This document shows positions 13,409 through 26,632 of a DNA stretch of 64,000 nt, piece after piece. The position numbers and the translations under genes were made by a program. Numbering within the stretch: the first letter of the stretch is position 1; each line of letters starts with the position of its first letter. The stretch covers positions 1,736,001 to 1,800,000 of the forward strand of contig JAYKYS010000011.1 in assembly GCA_036924285.1 (NCBI GenBank). Reading direction: 5' to 3'. Below the pieces are notes generated by a model that saw only the letters and a list, made by a program, of their open reading frames with translations, ran no database searches and had not been told where the DNA came from. Source of the stretch: Asterella californica (taxonomy: Eukaryota; Streptophyta; Marchantiopsida; Marchantiales; Aytoniaceae).

Positions 13409-13600
13409 AGTTTTTTTTCTTTTTTTCTCTGACAGTCCCCCTGAGGCCCTGTCTGACAGTCCACCCCCCAGGGGCCTTGTCAGCCAGTCCCCGGTCCCCG
13501 GCCCTTCGGACCCACAAAGTATCTCGTGTTCTTTGGGCCGTTGGTCGAGACGACTGTCTGACAGAATCCGAGCCGACACAAGGGGCCGTCGGAACAATAA
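13409..13600. repeat. TCTGACAGTCC/GGGGCC dispersed repeat cluster
   Basis: T-rich tract followed by repeated CTGACAGTCC and GGGGCC words. The same combination recurs at about 14983-15065, 15898-16030, 16900-16945, 19257-19320, 19440-19490, 22411-22530 and 22963-22996. Copies lie next to gene-fragment junctions. Confidence 0.75.
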
Positions 13601-13748
13601 AAGGCAGTAATAAACTAAGTAAAGGCGCGAAGCGCCATTGAGCATATACATAAGCTACTCTCTCAAATCTTTTTGGAAACAGCGGTTGATCGTCTCCCCG
13701 GGACTTCTAATAGATCTGGGGAAAACGAATAAAAAAGGAAAACTTATT

Positions 13749-13973
13749 ATGCCAAAGTCAAGTAAAGTTCTAAAGGAGACATTGAAAGTTTTGAAAAGAA
13801 GACAAAAGATCACAATCAATAAAAGACTAGCTCTCGTTGAAGTTTTCTTGCTATTTTCGTTGAAAGAAATTGATAATTTTTTTTTTCAAAAAGAAAAAGA
13901 ATTATTGAAATTCTTTTTCTTTTTGAAAAAAAAACATATTCGAAAATTTAAATTAAAGTATAGAAAAAATTGA
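13749..13973 (+). CDS. Unassigned 74-aa Lys/Phe-rich ORF in the island
   Basis: The frame begins MPKSSKVLKETLKVLKRRQK and is strongly basic, with a Phe-rich middle and C terminus. AT content is very high. It could be a piece of an organelle ribosomal protein or maturase, but no diagnostic motif is present and no function is assigned. Confidence 0.25.
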   Translation: MPKSSKVLKETLKVLKRRQKITINKRLALVEVFLLFSLKEIDNFFFQKEKELLKFFFFLKKKHIRKFKLKYRKN

Positions 13974-14538
13974 CAAATAAAAAAAGGATTATTTAAGAAA
14001 ACAACAATTCTTTTCATTTTGATTGCAAAAAAAAATAAAAAAAACCTTATGTCAAAGTAAGGTTGCCGGTATTCCCGAAAGGAAACTCTTTGTAGACATA
14101 AATGAAACTTGTCAAAATTTTTCTGACATTTCAAGTTTTACAACTTGAACACATTACCTTACTTTGAAAGCAATCAAATAATTGACTTATATCAACGGTC
14201 TCGGCAGGTTTCTGCAGACCCGCCATGGCTAATATTTGACCTTTAGTAGTTTTGGCTCATATGTTTCTGTAGTAGGGATTTTTTGTTTCTTTGTAGTGGT
14301 TTTTACTGTTCACCGCGGGACTTGTTGGCGGCGAGCTTGGCGGTCCAGACCCCCGATCAGGACTCTCCCGTTGGTCGAGTCCCCCCTGGGCCCTCGCCCC
14401 TCTACTTTGTAATATTTACTTGCACGAATTGGACCAAGAAGTGGCCAAGATGGCTAATGAACTCTCACGAAGCCGCAAGCGAAGAGTCGACAAAAGGACC
14501 ACGGCGGCTACGAGGACGCCCAGAACGAAGGCGTTCAG

Positions 14539-14598
14539 GGGCGTTGTAGCATCAATTTCCTGGCTTCCCTGGGATGGATTCATAACTAAAGGCCGGGA
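14539..14598 (+). repeat. 60-bp inverted repeat, arm 1
   Basis: Perfect reverse complement of 18262-18321 over 60 bp. The second arm lies about 75 bp before a group II intron domain V, so this segment is probably intron-derived. Confidence 0.85.
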
Positions 14599-14599
14599 T

Positions 14600-15640
<1,041 letters not shown>

Positions 15641-15651
15641 AAGAAACAGCG

Positions 15652-15888
<237 letters not shown>

Positions 15889-15897
15889 TGACCCTGT

Positions 15898-16030
15898 TTT
15901 TTTGTCTGACAGTCCCGGGCCCCTGTCGGACAGTATTTTTCTTTTGTGGTGTCCGACAAACCCAAGTCCGGGGCCCTGTCTGACAAAAAAAGTCCGGCTT
16001 TGGGGCCCTTCGAACCCAGGGGCCCTTTCT
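15898..16030. repeat. TCTGACAGTCC/GGGGCC dispersed repeat cluster
   Basis: Contains TTTTTTGTCTGACAGTCCCG, a GTCGGACAGTATTTTTCTTT arm and a GGTGTCCGACAAA arm, then several GGGGCCC words. The GTCGGACAGTATTTT..TTTTGTGGTGTCCGAC unit recurs at 19447-19483, and in reverse at 22450-22482. Confidence 0.8.
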
Positions 16031-16039
16031 ATTTTTGAC

Positions 16040-16550
16040 CGGGCTTAGGTATTTTAGATAATGTATCTAAAACCTCGTAAGCTTCCAATAAGGATTTACA
16101 GAGAAGCAAGATTGTACCAAAAACAAAAGAAGCATAGATAGGATAGCATTTATTGAAATTGATTGGTTGATTGTCAATAAGTCACTCTTTTATGGCTGGT
16201 TATGTATTTTCAAATCTTCTAACCTGCCCTACAAGCCTCCATAATGCTTCCCTTCGGGCAGCCTTATGCCTCATCTATAATTCTTGGCATAAATCCTTGG
16301 GAATATAGGGGACGCGTCTGCCCGGGTTTGTTGGGTTTTGGAACATCAACTCTCCTCGCCGGGGTATACCTGTAAGTCCCGCTCTTTAGTTTCGAACTAG
16401 TGTCTTGGAACCACTACAACTCTGACCTAAAATGCGAGCCATGAACAGAGCGTATAGCAATTTATTCACGGCGTAGCGAAAAAGAAAACAATAGATATCT
16501 TTTTGTATTTTCGCATTTTGGAACTGTAAAACAAAGAAACTAGGATAAGC
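16040..16550. other. Unassigned part of the organelle island
   Basis: A minus-strand frame at 16070-16160 is hydrophobic, as in a membrane subunit, but was not matched. The frame downstream of the psbZ start diverges from psbZ immediately and is unassigned. Confidence 0.35.
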
Positions 16551-16553
16551 AAG

Positions 16554-16583
16554 AAACACAGCCAATTGGAAAGCTATAGTCAT
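16554..16583 (-). pseudogene. psbZ: Plastid psbZ start fragment
   Basis: The minus-strand start reads MTIAFQLAVF, identical to the first ten residues of photosystem II protein Z as known from land plants. It is preceded by a leader with GGAG at a suitable distance. After residue 10 the sequence is unrelated. The match is only 30 nt, so it is supported mainly by starting exactly at Met. Confidence 0.65.
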
Positions 16584-16703
16584 AGTTGTGATTCTCCAAG
16601 TTTTTAATAAATATAAAATTTATACCATCACATCCTATTTTTGTAAAATTATCAAAAAATTACCTTTTTCCATTGATAAATAAAAATGCCCAGAAATTAG
16701 TTT

Positions 16704-16802
16704 ATGACACGCTCTATATGGAAAGGTCCTTTTGTGGATACTTGCTTGTTCAAGCAAAAAAAGATCAGGTGGAGAATTTGGTCACGTAGATCTTGTATTT
16801 TG
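16704..16802 (+). pseudogene. rps19: rps19 fragment (N-terminal)
   Basis: The frame starts MTRSIWKGPFVDTCLF and runs to RRSCIL, the first 33 residues of mitochondrial ribosomal protein S19. It then breaks at a GC-rich inverted word (CGGCCCTTCGGACGGCCCGAAGG region), so about two thirds of the protein is missing. Confidence 0.9.
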
Positions 16803-17027
16803 CGCTTCGGCCCTTCGGACGGCCCGAAGGATACTGCTTTGGCTTTCCGAAAAAAGGGCGCAGAAACTTTCCAGTATCTGCCCGCAGGCACGTAATGCGA
16901 AGAAAAAAGGGCCCCGGACTTTTTTGTCTGACTGACAAAGTCTTTTTCAAGTGTCGGTAGCGGAGCGTTCTGTAAATCGTTGAAGGTTGCTGATGACAAC
17001 AACTGGAGATATCCGAAGTGATTATGC

Positions 17028-17163
17028 GAGCAATATAAGTTATTGGTGGGGTTTTGGTTCGTTGGCTGGTCTTTGTTTGGTTATCCAAATACTTACAGAT
17101 GTTTTCTTAGCTATGCATTATACACCTCATGTGGATCTAGCTTTCTTAAGCGTAGAACACATC
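17028..17163 (+). pseudogene. cob: cob fragment (N-terminal region)
   Basis: Reads [20 protein letters not shown] and on through [20 protein letters not shown], a conserved stretch of apocytochrome b (complex III). One conserved Gly reads as Asp (ILTDVFLA). The first residues of the protein are replaced by unrelated sequence and the homology ends at EHI, where the frame runs on into a piece resembling an intron endonuclease. Confidence 0.93.
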
Positions 17164-17275
17164 AATTTAGCAAGAGTTATAGACTTCTTTAGTCGTAATG
17201 ACATTATTAGTTTAGGTGGAGAGAAGTTGTTACAATTTCATAAATTCATATCAGCTTTTTATAAAAACAAAAAGG
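17164..17275 (+). pseudogene. Possible homing-endonuclease tail fragment
   Basis: The frame continuing from the cob fragment reads [18 protein letters not shown] and on to [12 protein letters not shown]. This resembles the C-terminal helices of LAGLIDADG endonucleases. It could be the missing tail of the endonuclease at 20931-21245, whose frame stops just before this kind of segment. Low certainty, because the motif is not diagnostic. Confidence 0.35.
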
Positions 17276-17453
17276 GGCCCAGCAAAAAAAGATTTTGGCC
17301 GCCGCGCTCTCAACCGCGTTTTTGTAACATGCTATGGTCTCAACGCTCTCACGAGGTAGTGATGAGTTTTCCACGCTCGGCGCACAGGGCGCCCCGAAAG
17401 TCTTGAGATTGGCCGCAATCTGTCGGTACCCATAGGCCGTCTAACGGCCGCCC

Positions 17454-17840
17454 GAAAAGGAACTGCAGTGATCTTAAATAAAAAACCTACAGCGATAAAT
17501 AAAATTCCCATAAAGATACCACTAGATTGAGCACCGAACAAAGTGATTTCATATCCAGTGAAAATCTTAGCTAATTCCTCAAAGTTGGTAACTCCAGTAA
17601 ACCCATAAATCATAGAACAACCAAACAATAATATTCCAGAGGAGAAAGCACCTAAAATAAAATATTTTAAGCCGGCTTCTGTGGAAAATTCAGAGTCTCT
17701 TTTTGATGCTGCGATCACATAAAAACATAAACTTTGAAGCTCAATAGCTAAATACATGGCAATTAAATCATAAGCCGAGATCATAAAAAGAAAGCACAGC
17801 GGAATCAGAGAAAGCGAAGTAAGAGTAGAGGCTGGCTTAC
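17454..17840 (-). pseudogene. nad2: nad2 fragment (internal)
   Basis: About 125 codons on the minus strand match NADH dehydrogenase subunit 2, including [20 protein letters not shown] and FKITAVPF. Several hydrophobic membrane helices are visible. Homology stops exactly at AVPF, where a 16-bp GC-rich word (reverse of 20186-20201) begins. It is the longest single fragment in the island and carries no internal stop. Confidence 0.95.
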
Positions 17841-17915
17841 TGGTAATTTCGGTCGAGTTTCGTGTGAGACAAACTAATAGCAAACCTCGAGGCTGGCTAC
17901 GTTTGAGCCGAGGTT

Positions 17916-18035
17916 CTTTTGTAGACGTGGTGCTGGCGGCGGGAACCTAGTACTTGAGAAGCGTAGCGTCTCCATTATTAACAGGGACAGGATGGCCGAT
18001 ATCTATTTTCTTTTTATTATCTTTTCACTTTGGAC
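17916..18035 (+). repeat. 120-bp direct repeat, copy 2
   Basis: Second copy of 12137-12256, with one difference. It ends at the junction with the rrn26 fragment. Confidence 0.9.
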
Positions 18036-18192
18036 CGGCGCTGCTATTGGCATAACAACCGGTCCACCATAGGTTGACCCAAAACCCAGTCCTCTCGTAC
18101 TAGGGTCGGCTTCTCGCAGTTCTCTCTAAAACACCAACGGTAGATAGGAACCGAACTGTCTCACGACGTTCTAAACCCAACTCACGTACCAG
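18036..18192 (-). rRNA. rrn26: Mitochondrial rrn26 3' fragment
   Basis: The minus strand contains the sarcin-ricin loop AGTACGAGAGGACTGGGTT and the flanking large-subunit rRNA segments GACAGTTCGGTTCCTATCT and GGTTGTTATGCCAATAGCAG. Only about 155 nt of the 3' region remain. The sequence leaves the rRNA after GCAGCGCCGG. Confidence 0.92.
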
Positions 18193-18261
18193 GATCTTTA
18201 GGCTAGCTTACGAGCTAAAGAAATCGAAATCAGGCGATATGAAACCTGGTGCGGATAAAGG

Positions 18262-18321
18262 TCCCGGCCTTTAGTTATGAATCCATCCCAGGGAAGCCAG
18301 GAAATTGATGCTACAACGCCC
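18262..18321 (+). repeat. 60-bp inverted repeat, arm 2
   Basis: Reverse complement of 14539-14598, located just before the group II intron end. Confidence 0.85.
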
Positions 18322-18395
18322 TTGGGTGCTCTCTCTCATAGAGATTTGAATCATAAGATTGAAAGTTCATAGTTATAAGTGGAGATCGGAGGTGA

Positions 18396-18429
18396 GAGCC
18401 GTTTGAGGTGAAAGCCTCTCGTACGGTTC
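18396..18429 (+). other. Group II intron domain V
   Basis: A 34-nt hairpin with GAGCCGT and ACGGTTC ends and a GTGAAAGC tetraloop region, the catalytic domain V of group II introns. The 3' exon that should follow about 50 nt later was not recognised. Confidence 0.85.
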
Positions 18430-18516
18430 GGAGGGCAGCTGTGTTGAAAGACCCGACTGACCCCTACTTTGTATGGTGGCGCAGGAAAAATAGGAAAGAT
18501 TAGTGTTACCGCATTT

Positions 18517-18722
18517 TGAGTTTCCACGAATTGGATATGGAAGGTTTTTTAATAACCTATCTTGATGAAATGCAGGTGATAGGCAATCAGTCTCCGGATG
18601 TCCTGAGACATGCAGCTGTGGTAGAGGCGAGTCTTATAAAGAAAAAAGTGGTTTTAAACGTTACAGTTCAAATTACCAGACTGAGGTTACACCCTCCAGT
18701 TAACTTGAAAACGAATCCATAG
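18517..18722 (+). pseudogene. Unassigned ORF after the intron end
   Basis: The frame includes FHELDMEGFLITYLDEMQVI and continues for about 65 codons. Being downstream of a group II intron end, it could be a gene exon or the start of a chimeric stretch. I do not recognise the family. Confidence 0.3.
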
Positions 18723-18977
18723 CACCTAATAGCTCGGGGCAAAAAAAAAGGTTTTTTCGGTTTTGGTAAATTATCAATAATTAATTGCTGATTAATCGAG
18801 AATTTATGATCTAATTTGACTGTAATTAGTCTCCCGGCCCGGAGGGTAAGCCCGAAACCGGCAGGGGGACAGTCTTTGTTATGAGAATAAGCATTCTGAT
18901 GAATACGGACCAATAAAAAAACAAAAATATTTTTGTTTTTATGCTTTCACCTCGAGACAAAATAGTTTGCCATGGAC

Positions 18978-19011
18978 GAGCCACATGCAGGGAAACTTGC
19001 ACGTGTGGTTC
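18978..19011 (+). other. Group II intron domain V before atp9
   Basis: A 34-nt hairpin with GAGCCAC and GTGGTTC ends and GGGAAAC in the loop region matches domain V. The atp9 exon starts 28 nt downstream at 19040, the spacing expected for domain VI plus the 3' splice site. The position equals codon 29/30 of atp9, i.e. the intron site called atp9i87 in bryophytes. Confidence 0.85.
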
Positions 19012-19039
19012 TGACCGGGGGGAAGAACCCTATCGGTAT

Positions 19040-19121
19040 TCTTTGATTAATTCTGTTGCGCGAAATCCATCATTGGCTAAGCAATTATTTGGTTATGCCA
19101 TTTTAGGTTTTGCTTTAACTG
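19040..19121 (+). pseudogene. atp9: atp9 exon fragment
   Basis: Reads [20 protein letters not shown] and on to ILGFALT, from codon 30 of ATP synthase subunit 9 (c-ring, mitochondrial inner membrane). It begins exactly at the group II intron border. It breaks after ALT, losing the last quarter, and passes into antisense nad4 without a stop codon. Confidence 0.93.
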
Positions 19122-19260
19122 GAGCGGCGCCTAAAATCATCCCAAGTGCTGCTAATGTGGCCACTAAGCTATTTCTTTGGAAAGCTCCTACTAAAATAAG
19201 AAATTCCCCGATAAAGCTGCTAGTACCGGGTAAACTCATATTGGCTAAAGTAAAAATGGA
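19122..19260 (-). pseudogene. nad4: nad4 fragment (internal)
   Basis: The minus strand reads [20 protein letters not shown] and on through [20 protein letters not shown] to LGAA, a conserved core of NADH dehydrogenase subunit 4. It is fused tail to tail with atp9 at GGCGCC and is bordered on the other side by a TCTGACAG/GGGGCC repeat copy. Confidence 0.93.
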
Positions 19261-19439
19261 AAAAAAAACTGAAAAGGCCCCAGGGGGACTGTCAGAGAAA
19301 AAAAGAAAAAAAAACTGCTAGGAAAAAACCGCCATTGGCATAGGGTTTACAACTCATCCTGGGGCGTGACCCGGCCCCACCCTCGCCGCCGTCATCCCTA
19401 AATCGCGCAGAATGGCTGTTTAGGCACATAGGCTCTTTC

Positions 19440-20044
19440 CCTTTCTTTTGTCGGACAGTATTTTGCTTTTGTGGTGTCCGACAAAACTTCAAAATCATGA
19501 AAAAAAAGAATTCATAGTCTACTTCACTAAATTAAGTAAAAAGCCAACACCTCTGATTTAACGACAGTATTGGCAGGGAAGACACGAATTCTTCGTGATA
19601 GAGCATTCATTGTATCAGTCTGAGAAAAAGGGTGATTTGAGGTCATGAAAACGATCCCCTCACAAGGGTTGTGCGGGTACTCATGCGCTACCCGCAAGGG
19701 TGCGCAAAACAAAACTACACGAGTATTACTCAGCATATGCAAATCATAAACTTCGGACAATAAAAGGCCAAGCGAAAAAAATATAGATTTTTGAATCTTT
19801 TATCTAGTATAAAAAATGCGCAAAAAGCTCAAAAGCGTGTTCTTTATTTTTCCTCTTTCAAAAAAATAAGCAATTAAGAGGTATATTAAGGATAGCCATA
19901 ATATGGGTAATACTTGTTTTCCTTTTCTTATGTGGAATTGGATATTTCACAATCCGTTCCCATGGGTCTCCCTTAACCTTTGGTTTTGGAGACCATTGTT
20001 CTACCATTGGAACTATTCTCCTTTGAAAAAAGTGGTTCTTGGTT
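19440..20044. other. Unassigned part of the organelle island
   Basis: Begins with a GTCGGACAGTATTTT repeat copy. The remainder is homopolymer-rich and was not matched to any gene on either strand. Confidence 0.35.
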
Positions 20045-20045
20045 T

Positions 20046-20185
20046 ATGGAATTTGCACCTATTTTTGTCTATTTAGTAATCAGTTTGCTACTTTCTTTGA
20101 TCTTAATTGGTGTTTCTTTTTTATTTGCTTCTTCTTCCAGTTTGGCTTATCCAGAGAAATTGTCAGCTTACGAATGTGGTTTTGA
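20046..20185 (+). pseudogene. nad3: nad3 fragment (N-terminal)
   Basis: The frame MEFAPIFVYLVISLLLSLIL to PEKLSAYECGF is the first 46 residues of NADH dehydrogenase subunit 3, starting at its own Met. The conserved continuation after ECGF is lost at the word GGGCGGCCGTTAGACG (20186-20201), which also ends the nad2 piece. Confidence 0.93.
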
Positions 20186-20201
20186 GGGCGGCCGTTAGAC
20201 G

Positions 20202-20930
20202 ACCTTCATTCGCTTTTCCTAAAAACAATATTGTAGCAAAGTTCGGAATGACCTTCAACACACCCAGCTGCCAAGCCGCGGGGGGGTGGTTCGTAATGGA
20301 TCTACTACTATGTCAATCCAGCGTAATACCATACATATAGAAACGAGAACCTTTGGCCCCCGGACCATGCTTGAGGCACGAAATACTCAAGATTTCTGTA
20401 GATTAGGAAAAGCATGGGTGGAGATAATGAATTATTTTCTACCAAATAGTATTTGGTAGGCTTTACGCGCTTCATTTGTAGCTTAGCACCAAGGCTCGTA
20501 ATAAAGGGACCTTACTGGCTAGCATATCCTTCAATTTAGAAATATAAACAATTTTTTTGTTTTTTCGTGTTCGTTTTTTCGTCAGTCTGCTTGCGCCGAG
20601 CTGCCCTCAGACTTGCTTCGATCTCATTGTGCTGAATGCCGCCCCAAGTCAGCCACCTTTTTTGCTTTGTGGGGCTTCCTCTACCCACATCTCGTTATGT
20701 GCCCTTACGGGCGCACCTCCATAGGGAGTGGATAAATCTGGGCTTACCATGTTACATTAATAGCACCTAACCTTTGCTGATTTTTTTTACTGTACTTTAC
20801 CCCGGTGAACTTGCGGTTTCGATATGCCCAAAGGAAAGAGGCTAATCCGTTCACGTCGAGCCTTACGATTGACGAGGCTTATATACATTCGCTTACGCTG
20901 TCTTTATCAGCTAACCCTATTCCCAAGGCT
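20202..20930. other. Unassigned part of the organelle island
   Basis: No gene was recognised. The composition is similar to the rest of the island. Confidence 0.35.
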
Positions 20931-21502
<572 letters not shown>

Positions 21503-21574
21503 TTAGAAGTTTCTGCCCTGTTTTTTTCTATTTTTTGGGTCAGTTTTTTACCTTATGTAGATACCATTTTACAT

Positions 21575-21609
21575 GGTTTGACGGGCAGTTTGTACAGGGC
21601 CCGAGTACT

Positions 21610-21659
<50 letters not shown>

Positions 21660-21724
21660 TTCTCGAGTTGCAGAGAACAATCCGAACTTAGGCAATCTTT
21701 CTGGATTCGCTCCGCCTTACAGAA
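21575..21724 (-). rRNA. rrn18: Mitochondrial rrn18 fragment
   Basis: The minus strand contains GGAATCGCTAGTAATCGCGG and ATCAGCATGCCGCGGTGAAT, universal 3'-region landmarks of small-subunit rRNA. About 150 nt remain, with changes near the ends. Confidence 0.93.
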
Positions 21725-22071
21725 AAAGGTGATAAAAGGGGTGAGAAAAAAAAATGCAAAAAATGAACAACCCACCCACAAAACCAAAAAACTGTCCGAC
21801 AAAACAAAGGTTTTGATTCTGTCTCCCCTCTCGGGCATGCAAATGATAATGGGTCAGGTACACAAAACTGTAGGACATTCGTTCTTTGCCTTTACGAAAG
21901 AAGGGTTAAGCCCTGTAAAGCCAAAGAAGTCTCCTTCGGACCCTAAAAAAATTTTGTTTACTCTTGAACCTCAGTTCGTAATAATTGGTACATGACTCAA
22001 CTTGCCCGATCGCAAGCGGCTCTTGATCAATGTGAATGTGTTCAAGCCGTATTCCGCCTACGACGCCCTGC

Positions 22072-22258
22072 AGGAAACAAGGGAAAAACAAACCATATCC
22101 GTGTTTGCGCTAGGACAATCTCGCTAAAATTGCAAGAACCTGCGCATAGTATGACGGATATCAGAAGCAATCCTATGGAAACTTCGTAGGAAACCATTTG
22201 AGCGGCAGATCGTAATGCTCCCAAAAAAGCATACTTGGAGTTACTTGCCCAGCCTGCC
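22072..22258 (-). pseudogene. nad1: nad1 fragment (internal)
   Basis: The minus strand reads [20 protein letters not shown] and on through [20 protein letters not shown] to IWFVFPLFP, about 62 codons of NADH dehydrogenase subunit 1. Both ends are cut inside the gene. Confidence 0.95.
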
Positions 22259-22410
22259 GTAATAATTAATCCTCTGCTTGGAAGGCAGATAATTTACCTT
22301 TAATCTATATCCGCATTGAAAACAAAATATAGAATTTTACCGTCATGAATTATCGCCGATGATTCATGATCAACACCTGCTTGATTCGCAAAATAAGGGT
22401 CTTTTAGGGG

Positions 22411-23480
<1,070 letters not shown>

Positions 23481-24370
23481 TCTAACCAATCGATTTTGAT
23501 CGTTTTTATACTACACATCTCCGCTTGTCTTTTTCTTTATCCCGAGAGGTAGATCGAGCATGCATATTTACTTTAAAATAAATTGAATTAAAAAGAAAAA
23601 CAATTCAACAATTAAAAAAACTCTAAATTTTACTAAATGTATGATCATACTAGAAATGAACTTCTTCCATCCAAAGTAAAGTCAAGTAAATATGCGGACA
23701 ACAAACTCAACAATACTGTCGAATGTCAACCTGCAGCTGCAATTGAGCTTTTCTGGATAATAATGCGAGTGTGATATGGTAGTGCAGTCCATGCAAGTTC
23801 TTTCTGTTAGTGAATGTAATAATCCTTGGAATTTAAGAAGTCAGATATCACTCTAAGTACGTAATGTGGGGAGGGAATACAACTCTTTGTTGACTTGGTA
23901 AGCATGGTAATTCCTCTGTGGCATATAGGGACCAGTGAGATAAAAATATATTCGTTTAGTGAAACCCTTGTGATCTCTCATCAATAAGCATCCCAAACAG
24001 CGGAATGCCGTTTGGCGAGTGCTGTGAGTGCCGGAGAACTAATTTTTTTCTCCAGCCTAATGCTGAGAAAGGTAGTTGTCGCTTTTCATTTAATTCTGGA
24101 TCCTTGGTAGTATTTATCTCCTGCTCCAAGAAGTCTTTTTTCTCGGGAGAGGAACTGTTTTCTTTATATTATATAATATTTATATAACTGTTATTTGAAT
24201 ATTTTAAATTAAGTATAATAAAAGTATTAAATATTATTACATATTAATTGTTAATTCTTCCAAGAATAATTTCAATGTTGTTAAAAACCCCATAAGTACT
24301 GTGCAAGTCTACGCGCTTCACACGGTACAAGTGCGGGAGCCTAGTACACAAAAATAATATATTAATAAAT

Positions 24371-24467
24371 ACATTCATTTTTTACCTAACCCTTCCCATC
24401 AGAAGGGTTAGGTAGAAAATGAATGTATACATTTACTGCAGCCCTCTTCCATCTTCAGATGGAAGAG
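24371..24467. repeat. Two-hairpin repeat, inverted order
   Basis: The hairpin at 24371-24427 (arms ACATTCATTTTTTACCTAAC and its near-complement) is followed by a perfect hairpin at 24444-24467 (CTCTTCCATC / GATGGAAGAG). Both stems match those at 53779-53868, but in the opposite order, as if the unit were inverted. Confidence 0.75.
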
Positions 24468-24726
24468 GTGAATAGACATCCCCAACGTACTTGTACAGTG
24501 AAAATCATTTTCTCTTAGCGAAAAACATGTAAGTGTTATAAAAATATAATGTAATAAGCTATAATAAAAAATCAAAATCACTTATAAATATTAAAAGTTA
24601 ATCTCTCCAGGAGCAGCTAACTGATCGAGACAGAACCCATAAGTCGAGAGCAGGCTGAGACGTCCCTCAGGGTATAAGTCCGGAATTGAGATTGTAAATA
24701 AACTTCACTTAACAAGGCATTTAATA

Positions 24727-24800
24727 TATATCCTAACCCTTCTCATCGGGAAGATTAGGATATATTTTAAACACCCATGTACACGAAGTGTACATGGGTG
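24727..24800. repeat. Two adjacent hairpins
   Basis: A CCTAACCCTTC/GAAGATTAGG stem (24727-24766) is followed by a perfect 13-bp stem with a 3-nt loop at 24772-24800 (CACCCATGTACAC arms). The first belongs to the TTACC-AACCCT family. Confidence 0.75.
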
Positions 24801-26632
24801 AATAAGCAACATCCCTTCTTAATGATGATAGAAGGTACTCTCGTAAACTTATTTCGTACATGGCTGGCGAAATCATTTGACGAAAGGGAAACTCCTCTGA
24901 TTGATATTGTAGCCTAAACATAGAGAATCACTACTTAATTGTATTCAAAACGGGAACCTTCTGACGTAGTTAGGAGTAGTTCATTGAGAGAGGTATTACC
25001 AAGTTATATATTTATCTCTATTATTATGAACATATTAATCGGGCACTAAGTAGATACTAGGAAAAAATAAAACACTTAAACAGAAATGACATAAACACCA
25101 CCGAAAGGAAATAAAATAAGATCTCGACTAAATATGCATCCCAAACAATCTAGCTAAGGATAGCTGGGAAAAGGACAAGCATGGTATGAGAGAGAAAATA
25201 GAGACAATGGATTGGTTTCGGAGGCTGAGATAGACTCAATGACTATTTTGATATGTTTCGATTTTTTCTTTCATGTGTGTTAGTGATTGTTTTATTTAAG
25301 TTATAGAAAAAAGTCTATATATTAAATGAAAATTTTAGTGTAAGTCAATATTTTAATTTAATTATCTAATAAATATTAAATTTTACAAAACCACAAGCTG
25401 TGTGAGAATCCAGAGAAAATACCATACGTATAGCAGGACTTGCCGTGCTGCCAAAACCATAAAACAGAGGGCCTAATCTCAGATAATCATTAATTTATGG
25501 GTGCCATTAATTTATTACCGGAAGCGTTAAGTAATAGATTAAGCCTGATTATGTTATGCAGGCTTGTCTACCTCGAAGATCTCCACTATAAAATAAAACA
25601 GTTGCTATAATCTCCGGCAAGTCTAAAAAAGAAAAGAGCTCTGATGGATCAGCAGAAAGAGTATGAGGTTGCAAGATACATCGCAGAAATTCACTTTGTC
25701 CCACATCCATTAGGTTTGTTATGGTTGATAATATTTTTCACTGACTATCGATTTTACAACCAGTCACTTTGTCATGTCAGTGACACGTTTGACTGCAAAT
25801 ATCAATTTTCTAATCATGTATAATCTGACATGTATTTTATTGCTGATACGATCTGAACAACATAACAAAATAACTGGTTTTACTGTCTATAGTCAGATAA
25901 GGGTGACCGAGTAATACTTCTTTAAGAAAAGTGTGATCCAGCAAAAACAAACCTACTACTCAGGATGTTATGAAGCAAATTTCTATAGAGTTATACCTCC
26001 GTAAACCAAAAAGGGTAACTTCACCCTAATGAGTCACAACCCAGGATAGGTGATAATAATTGATATGGTAAAAGAATCGTACATGATGTTACATTGGTTT
26101 ATGTAGACTTGTTATGATACTGCATTACTGGAAGGGGCGATTATTGCTTTGGAAAATTCACTGGAGATTGAATTTGTTGTGACTGTAGTTCGTGAATAAA
26201 GTCACTATAGTAACAGTATAAGTTTTATTCTCGGAATCGCAAAGTGAAGACGGATAATAAACAATACGTAATGAGAATATTAATAATGATCTCGTACTGA
26301 TAACTGGTCTGGGGCTCGTCTTCATAATCATCTAATCATCTACACTCTGTGAGATATTTGTGTTTCAGTGTAACTGTTTTTCTAACGAATTATTGTCCAG
26401 TAAAACCTGTGCCAACCGAATTTCCTAACACCCCTCGAACTCTTCCCACCACTTATTAATTGTGTTATTAATCGATCTGGCTAAAGAGTTTTGGGACCGT
26501 ACACAATGTACCATTGTCCCCCGTACTTTTTACAGTCAAAAAGTTAACTTCACATAAATAGCCTCTAAATAAATATCTCATCAACACTCTACTTCACTCC
26601 TCCCTAGCTGCAGTCTTTCTTGTATATTCACT

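Noticed and set aside
24371..24800. Telomere-like repeats (CCTAACCC words)
   Set aside because: The words occur singly inside hairpin stems, not as tandem CCCTAAA arrays.
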